From positions 18,623-82,622 of the forward strand of contig SVRJ01000004.1 of the NCBI GenBank assembly GCA_015064885.1: DNA of 64,000 bases, in the 5' to 3' direction. The translations under genes and the position numbers were made by a program. Positions 56,564 to 64,000 of this stretch are shown one piece after another (position 1 is the stretch's first letter; every line of letters starts with the position of its first letter). This DNA comes from Oscillospiraceae bacterium. GTDB taxonomy: Bacteria; Bacillota; Clostridia; Oscillospirales; CAG-272. The notes beneath the pieces were generated by a model. The model was not told where the DNA came from and did no database searches. It saw nothing but the letters and a program-made list of their open reading frames with translations.

Positions 56564-57282
56564 TTTTCATCTCCGAAAAGGACAAGTGCCTCGTATGCGG
56601 CATTTTGCTCGGCCTTTCTCTTTGAGCGGCCCTCACCGACGCCGATAACGTTGGAATTAAGTCTCGCTTCAACAGTGAAGAGCTTATTGTGTGCAGGTCC
56701 GCTTTCGTTTGTTACAACGTACTCAAGGTGCTCGTTACCCGCCTGCTGAACAAGCGTCTGCAGACGCGTTTTATAGTCTTCGACGTTTCCGCGGCTTCTT
56801 ATTACCTCTATTTCCGCCTTTACAAAAGGAAGCACAAGCTCGGATGCCACGTCAAATCCGTTTTCTCCCGCATCGAGATAAAGTGCGGCCAGAAGCGCCT
56901 CAAACGCATCCGAGGTTATAGATTTATTTGCTCTTCCGTTGTTTTTATCCTCTCCCTTTCCGAGAAAAAGATAATCGCCGAGAGATATCTCAGAGGCATA
57001 TTTCGCAAGTGCCTTTTCACATACCACCTCGGCACGCACCTTTGTCATATCCCCCTCGAGGAACTCATCGAAATTATTATACAAATAGTTGCTCACCACG
57101 ACAGAAAGCACGCTGTCACCGAGAAACTCGAGACGTTCGTTGGATTCGGTATCGTTTCCGTGCGCTCTCACCTCATTTACGTAGGAGGTGTGTGTAAGCG
57201 CAAGCGTGAGAAGCTCTTTATTTTTAAAGCTATATCCGATCCTCTCCTCAAGCAAGGAAGGATCGAGTGGCAGATTACTCAT
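56560..57282 (-). CDS. rnc: Ribonuclease III
   Basis: NERLEFLGDSVLSVVVSNYLY; dsRNA-binding C-terminus (GEGRSKRKAEQNAAYEAL). Confidence 0.97.
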   Translation of the reverse strand: MSNLPLDPSLLEERIGYSFKNKELLTLALTHTSYVNEVRAHGNDTESNERLEFLGDSVLSVVVSNYLYNNFDEFLEGDMTKVRAEVVCEKALAKYASEISLGDYLFLGKGEDKNNGRANKSITSDAFEALLAALYLDAGENGFDVASELVLPFVKAEIEVIRSRGNVEDYKTRLQTLVQQAGNEHLEYVVTNESGPAHNKLFTVEARLNSNVIGVGEGRSKRKAEQNAAYEALVLFGDEK

Positions 57283-57315
57283 TTTTTGAAATTACCTTTC
57301 GAAGTAAAGTTGGTT

Positions 57316-58641
57316 TTAAAGATCTTTATACGTGTCTATTATTTCAAGAGCCCTCTCCGCAAGCGCATTATTTTTTGCCTGCTTTCCGCCCTTTACACGT
57401 TTGTCGAGCGGTCTTACTATACCGAAATTTGCATTCATGGGAACAAATTTTCCGACACCTCCCGTACTAACGTAGGACGCCATAGCACCTATCACCGTGG
57501 CATTGTCGAAAATAACGCTCTCCTTTCCGAGTGCCCTTCTGCACGCATTGAGCCCCGCAACAAACCCGGACGCGCACGACTCTATATATCCCTCGACACC
57601 TGTCATCTGACCGGCAAAAAACAAGTCGCGTCTGTTTTTTACCGAATAATCCGAAAGAAGGTATTCGGGAGAATTTATATACGTATTTCTGTGCATAACG
57701 CCGTATCTGAGAAATTCTGCGTTTTCAAGCCCCGGGATCATCGAAAAGACCCTTCTCTGTTCCGGGAAAGCAAGATGCGTCTGGAATCCGACAATATTGT
57801 ACATGCTTCCCTCGTTATTCTCCTTGCGAAGCTGAACGACTGCATAATAGCTCTCACCGGTGGTCGGATGCTCAAGCCCTACCGGCTTCAGCGGACCGTA
57901 TCTCAAGGTATCGTAGCCTCTCCTTGCCATGACCTCTACAGGCATACATCCTTCGAATACGGTAAGCTTCTTCTGAGATTCCCTGTCGAAATCGTGAAGC
58001 TCTGCCTCGCGCGCGGTTATAAGCTCGTTATAGAATGCGTCGTACTGCTCCTTATTCATAGGGCAATTTATATAATCCGCATCCCCTTTTCCGTATCTTG
58101 AAGCCTTGAACGCGACGTCCATATTTATGCTTTCAAAATCAACTATCGGAGCCGCGGCATCATAGAAATGGAGCCCTTCAAACCCGAGATCGTTTTTTAT
58201 ATATTCGGACATTTTATCCGAGGTAAGGGGTCCGGTAGCGATAACGCTTATTTCTCCGTCGCTTACGCGGTCTGCCTCTGCTTCGACGATCTCAATATTG
58301 GGATCGCTCTTTATCTTTTCGGTTATATATTCCGAAAATTTGACTCTGTCGACTGCAAGTGCGCCTCCCGCCGGAACCTTCGTGGCATCAGCCGCCTCCA
58401 TTATAAGAGAGCCGAGGCGCCGTAATTCTTCCTTGAGAAGTCCTATTGCGTTCGTAATATTGTCCGCTCTCAGAGAGTTAGAGCAAACGAGCTCGGCAAA
58501 GGACGGTGAGGAATGAGCGGGTGTATACTTTTTCGGCTTCATCTCGATAAGCGTTACCTTAACGCCTCTCTTTGCCGCCTGATACGCCGCCTCACAGCCT
58601 GCAAGACCCGCACCGTAAACGGTTATTCTGTTTTCGCTCAT
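57316..58641 (-). CDS. trmFO: tRNA (uracil-5-)-methyltransferase TrmFO
   Basis: VYGAGLAGCEAAYQAAKRGVKVTLIEMKPKKYTPAH; FAELVCSNSLRAD; FFAGQMTGVEGYIESCASG. Confidence 0.97.
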   Translation of the reverse strand: MSENRITVYGAGLAGCEAAYQAAKRGVKVTLIEMKPKKYTPAHSSPSFAELVCSNSLRADNITNAIGLLKEELRRLGSLIMEAADATKVPAGGALAVDRVKFSEYITEKIKSDPNIEIVEAEADRVSDGEISVIATGPLTSDKMSEYIKNDLGFEGLHFYDAAAPIVDFESINMDVAFKASRYGKGDADYINCPMNKEQYDAFYNELITAREAELHDFDRESQKKLTVFEGCMPVEVMARRGYDTLRYGPLKPVGLEHPTTGESYYAVVQLRKENNEGSMYNIVGFQTHLAFPEQRRVFSMIPGLENAEFLRYGVMHRNTYINSPEYLLSDYSVKNRRDLFFAGQMTGVEGYIESCASGFVAGLNACRRALGKESVIFDNATVIGAMASYVSTGGVGKFVPMNANFGIVRPLDKRVKGGKQAKNNALAERALEIIDTYKDL

Positions 58642-58674
58642 TTCCTTTGAGTATCCTTTCTCTTATTTGCTATC

Positions 58675-60939
58675 TTATTCGGTCTTTGTAGCTTCTGTTG
58701 CCTCTTTTTTAAATCCGCAGCCCTCTCTGTTACATACTATGAGAGCCTTGCCTTTCTTTCTGAAAAGCTGATCTCCGCATTTGGGACACTTTTCATTTAC
58801 GGGGATATCCCAGGACGAGAAATCACATTCGGGATATCTCGAGCAGCTGTAGAAGGTGGATTTTTTGCCCTTCTTCACTATTATAGGAGCACCGCACTTA
58901 GGGCATGCAACGTCGATCTCCTTGGTTCTCTGCTTTATAAACTTGCACTCGGGGTATCTTACGCAAGCAAAGAAGCTTCCGAATCTGCCCGTGCGCAACA
59001 CCATATCAGATCCGCACTTTTCGCATTTGAAGTCAGCGATTATCTTTTTATCAGACTGCTCCTCCTGTTCTTCGGGCTTTGTAAGCGGCTTTGTATTACG
59101 GCACTGAGGATAATTGGGACAAGCGGCGAATTTACCGAACCTGCCGTTTTTAACTATCATTCTCGAACCGCACTTATCGCATATGATATCAGTTTCTTCT
59201 ACAGGAAGCGCAACCTTTATTTCATCAGCTATCTCTTCAGCGGCGGAAAGCTCCTTCTTGAAGTCCTCCCAGAATTCTCCGACAACGTTGTCGATGCCGA
59301 CCTTTCCGTCTTCAATATCGTCAAGCTTCTCCTCCATCTCCGCGGTAAACTTATAGTCAACAATGTCCGGGAAATGCTTCAGCATTATATCCGTGGTTAT
59401 CTCTCCGAGTTTTGTGGGAACAAAACTCTTTCCCTCTCGTTCAACGTAATTACGAGCGAGAATTGTCGTTATAATGGGAGTATAGGTACTCGGACGCGCT
59501 ATTCCGGTTTCCTCAAAGAACTTTATAAGAGAGGCTTCGGTAAACCTCGGAAGCGGCTCGGTAAAGTGCTGCTGGGGATTCATCTCTCTGCACTCAAGAA
59601 GCTGTCCCTCACTGAGCGTGGGAAGCTTAATATTCTTTATTTCTTCCTCGTCAGAAGTCTTTGTACTGTCTTCCGTCTCCTCGTAAAGCGCCATATAGCC
59701 CTGGAACTTTACGTTATATCCGCTCGTTCTGAAGATATATCCGTTCGCATCAAATTCAACGCTTACGGTATCGAGCACGGCAGACTGCATCTGGCTTGCG
59801 ACAAAGCGTTCCCAGATGAGCTTGTAAAGTCTGTACTGGTCGCTTGTCAGATATTTCTTTATCTTAAGAGGCTCTACAGTGACCTTAGAGGGTCTTATCG
59901 CCTCGTGTGCGTCCTGCGCACTCTTCTTTGTTTTGTACTGGTGGGGAGTCTCGGTGAGGTATTCGCTTCCGTACTTCTTGGCAATATATCCTCTTGCACT
60001 CTCCTGCGCCTCTGCGGATATTCTGAGGGAGTCTGTTCTCATATATGTGATAAGACCCTGCATACCACCGTTTTCGGATCCGATGTTAACGCCCTCATAA
60101 AGCTCCTGAGCCACCTTCATTATTCTTTCGGATCTGAAGCCGAGCTTCTTGGATGCTTCCTGCTGCATGGTAGAAGTAGTAAATGGAGGTGCGGGGAGCT
60201 TCGATCTCTGAGCATGCTTGACAGAAACGACCTTGAATTTCTCACCGTTTACAGCCTCAAGGACAGTCCTTACGTCATCTTCGGAGGAAAGCTTTATCTT
60301 TCCGTCTGTGTTTCCGTAGAACTTTACCGTAAATGCCTTTTTACCGTCGAAGAGAACGGCATCCGCAGTCCAATACTCGGAAGGAACAAATGCACGTATT
60401 TCGTTTTCTCTCTCGACTATAACTCTTGTGGCAACAGACTGAACTCTTCCGGCGCTGAGCCCACTCTTTACCGTTTCCCAAAGGAACGGACTAAGCTTAT
60501 ATCCCACTATTCTGTCGAGTATTCTTCTCGCCTGCTGAGCGTTCACGAGGTCCATATCGATGCTTCTCGGAGTTTTGATCGCCTTTTTGATGGCGGTCTT
60601 AGTAAGCTCGTTAAATGAGGCACGGAGGGCCTTTTCGGGCGGAATACCGAGCGTCGTGGCGAGGTGCCAGCTTATTGCTTCTCCTTCGCGGTCAGGGTCG
60701 GTCGCGAGGAAGACCTTATTTGCCGCCTTTGCTTCCTTCTTGATCTCCTTTATGAGATCTCCCTTTCCTCTGATGTTTATATAGTGAGGTTCAAATCCGT
60801 TCTCCATGTCTATACCGAGCATGCTTTTGGGAAGATCTCTGATATGACCCTTTGAGGATATGACCTTATAATTCGATCCGAGATAAGAGCCTATCGTCTC
60901 AGCCTTGGACGGAGACTCAACTATAACAAGATTAGCCAT
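58675..60939 (-). CDS. topA: DNA topoisomerase I with multiple C-terminal zinc ribbons
   Basis: MANLVIVESPSKAETIGSYLG; DPDREGEAISWH; TYMRTDSLRIS; repeated CxxC...C motifs. Confidence 0.97.
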   Translation of the reverse strand: MANLVIVESPSKAETIGSYLGSNYKVISSKGHIRDLPKSMLGIDMENGFEPHYINIRGKGDLIKEIKKEAKAANKVFLATDPDREGEAISWHLATTLGIPPEKALRASFNELTKTAIKKAIKTPRSIDMDLVNAQQARRILDRIVGYKLSPFLWETVKSGLSAGRVQSVATRVIVERENEIRAFVPSEYWTADAVLFDGKKAFTVKFYGNTDGKIKLSSEDDVRTVLEAVNGEKFKVVSVKHAQRSKLPAPPFTTSTMQQEASKKLGFRSERIMKVAQELYEGVNIGSENGGMQGLITYMRTDSLRISAEAQESARGYIAKKYGSEYLTETPHQYKTKKSAQDAHEAIRPSKVTVEPLKIKKYLTSDQYRLYKLIWERFVASQMQSAVLDTVSVEFDANGYIFRTSGYNVKFQGYMALYEETEDSTKTSDEEEIKNIKLPTLSEGQLLECREMNPQQHFTEPLPRFTEASLIKFFEETGIARPSTYTPIITTILARNYVEREGKSFVPTKLGEITTDIMLKHFPDIVDYKFTAEMEEKLDDIEDGKVGIDNVVGEFWEDFKKELSAAEEIADEIKVALPVEETDIICDKCGSRMIVKNGRFGKFAACPNYPQCRNTKPLTKPEEQEEQSDKKIIADFKCEKCGSDMVLRTGRFGSFFACVRYPECKFIKQRTKEIDVACPKCGAPIIVKKGKKSTFYSCSRYPECDFSSWDIPVNEKCPKCGDQLFRKKGKALIVCNREGCGFKKEATEATKTE

Positions 60940-61002
60940 ATATACGTTCACCGTAATTGCGAATCAACGCATTCCTTTCATTTTTTGGATTTCCGAAAAG
61001 CC

Positions 61003-62457
61003 TCATGACCTTCGGATGATATACACTCCTCCGACAGTCTCCTCGACCCTTCCCGTCTGGGAAAGTATCGTGAGTGCCTGAAGGGAAGCCTTTGTGGAGC
61101 ATCCGTTATGGTGCAGAACGTCCACCGTAATTTTTTCGTTTTCAGAAAGCACCTTACACACCTTTTTCATCTCGTCATCCATCACGATGCCGAAGCTCTC
61201 GCATTCTTCCACGAGCTCATTATATCCGACCGTCTTGTTTTCGGATGATACCGATCTTGTGCTTTCGTTTTTGTTTTCTTCACGTTTATCCGACGCGTCT
61301 TTCGCAGTCGGCTTTTGTTTTTCGGCAAGCTTTTTGCTTGCTTTGAACTTTGAGGTACCGTTGCTCATATACACGGAAACGGGAAAATCCGCGTTGCTTC
61401 CGCTTGCTCCGCTGCTTCTGATCGCAGACGCAGATACGTCAGAGGAAAATATCTTTTTAGCCTCAGCGTCATTTACCGGTTCTCTCGGCTTATCCGACGC
61501 TACCTTAAACTCGTCAATGGCGCGGTCGCAGATTTCCGCAGTAGCGGGTGCTTTTTTGCCTATGCGGGGATTCAGCCTTATACCGCTGATGTTCTTATAC
61601 TCGGCAAGAAGCTCCTCGCTGTTTCGGATAAGTCTTGCTCCGCCTTGTATAAGCTCGTTCGTTCCGTATGCGTTTTCAGCACTTATATTTCCCGGGAGAG
61701 CGAACACCTCTCTTCCCTCCTTGATAGCCTCACCGGCGGTTATGAGAGCTCCGCTGCCCTTAGGTGCTTCAACAACAACGGTAGTATAGCTTATTCCGCA
61801 AATTATTCTGTTTCTTTGAGGGAAGAAGCGCGGCTGAGGAGACGTACCCGGCAGATACTCACTTACTACCGCCCCTCCGCTTTTTATTATACTGTTATAC
61901 AGTGTTCTATGCTCGGGCGGATATATAACGTCCACACCGCAACCGAGAACGGCAATCGTTTTACCTCCCGCTGTGAGAGCCGCGGCATGAGTTACAGAGT
62001 CGATACCCCTTGCCATTCCGCTGACTATAACTCCTCCAACAGAAGCTATATCATAGCTCAGCTTAAAGGCACAGTATTTCCCGTAGGGAGTCATCCTTCT
62101 CGTTCCGACCGTGCTTACGCAAAATCGTTCCTTCAGCACTCGGGCATCTCCCTTTACGAAGAGGAGATAGGGCGGATTTTCTATATCCTTGAGGAAAGCG
62201 GGATAAAACTCACTGTGGTAAGGAACGGCAGCTATATTAAGCCTTGCGCACTTTTCCACCAGGCTTATGGCCTTAGTGAGATTTTTGTCCATAAGTGCCC
62301 TTACGCATCCTTCCGAAAGATACAGTGAATCAGAATCTGCCTCGAACGAATGAGCAAAAACGTCATAAGACGATTTGAATGCTTCGCAAAGCGGACGAAC
62401 ATCTTTTCTGAAGTCAAGCATTTTTATGGCAAGCCACAGATCGTATACCGTTTTCAT
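61003..62457 (-). CDS. dprA: DNA processing protein DprA with long linker and C-terminal winged helix
   Basis: VSTVGTRRMTPYGKYCAFKLSYDIASVGGVIVSGMARGIDS; GCGVDVIYPPEH; SGALITAGEAIKEGREVFALPG. Confidence 0.95.
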   Translation of the reverse strand: MKTVYDLWLAIKMLDFRKDVRPLCEAFKSSYDVFAHSFEADSDSLYLSEGCVRALMDKNLTKAISLVEKCARLNIAAVPYHSEFYPAFLKDIENPPYLLFVKGDARVLKERFCVSTVGTRRMTPYGKYCAFKLSYDIASVGGVIVSGMARGIDSVTHAAALTAGGKTIAVLGCGVDVIYPPEHRTLYNSIIKSGGAVVSEYLPGTSPQPRFFPQRNRIICGISYTTVVVEAPKGSGALITAGEAIKEGREVFALPGNISAENAYGTNELIQGGARLIRNSEELLAEYKNISGIRLNPRIGKKAPATAEICDRAIDEFKVASDKPREPVNDAEAKKIFSSDVSASAIRSSGASGSNADFPVSVYMSNGTSKFKASKKLAEKQKPTAKDASDKREENKNESTRSVSSENKTVGYNELVEECESFGIVMDDEMKKVCKVLSENEKITVDVLHHNGCSTKASLQALTILSQTGRVEETVGGVYIIRRS

Positions 62458-62507
62458 ACAATTCCCCTTTCTCTAAGTTTGAAAAGTGTTTTTGCGTCAG
62501 CGGGGAG

Positions 62508-63380
62508 TTATTTCTCCGTCTGTCTTTTCTGCTCCCACGCGCACACCGCCGCCGCAACGGCGGCATTGAGAGATTCGCATCCGGGGCCCGAATACATATC
62601 GATATAGACACATAAGTCTGCAGCAGACAGCATTCTGTCCGAAAGACCGTGCCCCTCGTTTCCTATAACGAAAACGTCATTTTCTCCGAGCTTTGCTTTT
62701 GAGAGAGCCACCGAATCCCTATAGAGCGCCGTAGCGAGTATTCTGTAGCCTTCATCCTTGAGAGCAACAAGCGCCTCTGTCAGATCCTCCTTAACGCGCA
62801 CGTCAAGGGCAAAAACCGCTCCCATAGAGCTGCGTATCACCTTTGAGGAAAGCACGTCGGCACAATCAGAGCTGAGCCAGAGTTCATCTACCCCGAACGC
62901 AATGCACGTCCTTATCACTGTACCGAGATTGCCGGGGTCTCTGAGTGATTCCGCCGCCATGATCTTTTTTCGCATATTATTGAAGGATTTTTCACGCGAA
63001 AAATTTTCTCTTCTTATTATTGTACCACTTTTTTCGGATTTGTCAAGACTTTTTGCAATACAAATTATACCTTCGGGTGCATTTTCTTCGGATATTACTG
63101 CAAACGCACTGTCTTTTATAAGGATAACACGGGCGGAAAGCTCCTCTCTCCAACCCGCGCATCTTCTGTCCATCTCAGAGAGCATCTGCTCCGACGTCTC
63201 GCTTCTGAGCAGAACGGTGTCTATTTTCACTCCGCATCTGTATGCTTCCGCAAACAGTTTTACACCGTCAAAGCGATATGCTCCTTCCTTCTTTCTTCCC
63301 TTCGGCGTAAGCAGGGAGGTAGCGTATTTTACAACATCATTCTTTCTTGAGGTTATCTCCTCAGACATAAAAACAACCAT
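62508..63380 (-). CDS. TrmH/SpoU-family RNA 2'-O-methyltransferase
   Basis: RDPGNLGTVIRTCIAFGVDELWLSSDCAD; VIGNEGHGLSD; ESLNAAVAAAVCAWE. Confidence 0.93.
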   Translation of the reverse strand: MVVFMSEEITSRKNDVVKYATSLLTPKGRKKEGAYRFDGVKLFAEAYRCGVKIDTVLLRSETSEQMLSEMDRRCAGWREELSARVILIKDSAFAVISEENAPEGIICIAKSLDKSEKSGTIIRRENFSREKSFNNMRKKIMAAESLRDPGNLGTVIRTCIAFGVDELWLSSDCADVLSSKVIRSSMGAVFALDVRVKEDLTEALVALKDEGYRILATALYRDSVALSKAKLGENDVFVIGNEGHGLSDRMLSAADLCVYIDMYSGPGCESLNAAVAAAVCAWEQKRQTEK

Positions 63381-63458
63381 TTTGCTCTCCGTAGATCTAA
63401 AAATAAAAGCTTCTGAAAATTAAGAAAAACCCGGCTAATATATAACCGGGTCAAAGTC

Positions 63459-63812
63459 TCAGAGGGCAGCCTTTGCCTTCTCAACGAGAGCTGCAAATGC
63501 TTCCGGATTGGAAACTGCAAGCTCAGCAAGCATCTTGCGGTTGAGGTCAATTCCTGCTTTTTTAAGACCGTTCATAAATCTTGAATAATTGATACCGTTA
63601 ACCTTTGCCTGAGCAGAGATTCTTGTTATCCAAAGACGACGGAAATCTCTCTTCTTCTGCTTACGGCCTACGAATGCGTAGTTACCGCTCTTCATAACAG
63701 CCTGCTTAGCCATCTTGAAATGCTTGCTCTTTGCACCCCAGTAGCCCTTAGCAGCCTTAAGTACCTTATTTCTTCTCTTGCGCGTCATCATTGCGCCCTT
63801 AACTCTTGCCAT
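63459..63812 (-). CDS. rplT: 50S ribosomal protein L20
   Basis: [70 protein letters not shown]. Confidence 0.98.
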   Translation of the reverse strand: MARVKGAMMTRKRRNKVLKAAKGYWGAKSKHFKMAKQAVMKSGNYAFVGRKQKKRDFRRLWITRISAQAKVNGINYSRFMNGLKKAGIDLNRKMLAELAVSNPEAFAALVEKAKAAL

Positions 63813-63831
63813 CTTTCTAACCTCCGTTCAA

Positions 63832-64000
63832 TTACTTCTGTATCATAGCTCTGACATTAGATGCCATAGCCTCGCTCAAAATTGCTCCGCCTCTGAGCTG
63901 TCTCTTTCTCTTAGCAGTCTTCTTGCCGAGCTTGTGACGGCGGTTTGTGTGGTTGAGCTTTACCTTACCGTTAGCGGTAACAGAAAAGCGCTTGCATGAT
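63832..64000 (-). CDS. rpmI: 50S ribosomal protein L35, truncated by window edge
   Basis: Manual minus-strand translation ..SCKRFSVTANGKVKLNHTNRRHKLGKKTAKRKRQLRGGAILSEAMASNVRAMIQK*, directly upstream of rplT; absent from the ORF track. Confidence 0.92.
   Translation of the reverse strand, partial: SCKRFSVTANGKVKLNHTNRRHKLGKKTAKRKRQLRGGAILSEAMASNVRAMIQK

Noticed and set aside
56689-58101. 470-aa ORF opposite rnc/trmFO
   Set aside because: Spans two unambiguous genes on the other strand; composition typical of antisense shadow ORFs
59374-60618. 414-aa ORF opposite topA
   Set aside because: Antisense shadow of topA
1-64000. CRISPR arrays, IS transposases, prophage, rRNA
   Set aside because: No regularly spaced direct repeats, transposase or phage structural motifs, or rRNA sequence were recognised on reading

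Overview
The window looks like a chromosomal segment of a low-to-mid GC Firmicute (Clostridia, possibly gut-associated; lineage is inference). Housekeeping blocks are clear. These are the SRP RNA-dnaX-ebfC-recR block (8.3-11.2 kb), serC-serA, asnA, and a long minus-strand block from rpmI/rplT through trmH-like, dprA, topA, trmFO, rnc, radical SAM, smc, ftsY, rdgB, yhbY, nadD, yqeK, rsfS and leuS, ending at rpsU (45.5-64 kb). RNA features are an SRP RNA, two tRNAs (CAU and Pro-CGG) and a T-box leader (probable Tyr specifier) upstream of a TrpXYZ-like ABC transporter. Accessory regions hold the more interesting material. (1) Three tandem, mutually paralogous ~350-aa proteins of no family I recognise (40.9-44.1 kb), directly downstream of a GH95 fucosidase. 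(2) A bidirectional glycan locus with GH27, a GH109-like Gfo/Idh/MocA protein, a GH110-like beta-helix and GH95. (3) An XRE-HTH fused to an ADP-ribosylglycohydrolase. (4) An ECF sigma factor with a membrane-anchored BspA-type LRR partner. (5) Two GAAC-N4-GTTC (LexA-type) palindromes between an ABC-F gene and a sigma-like/zinc-ribbon operon. (6) Two copies of a dispersed intergenic repeat at 71-133 (+) and 15773-15850 (-). I saw no CRISPR array, transposase, prophage or rRNA.
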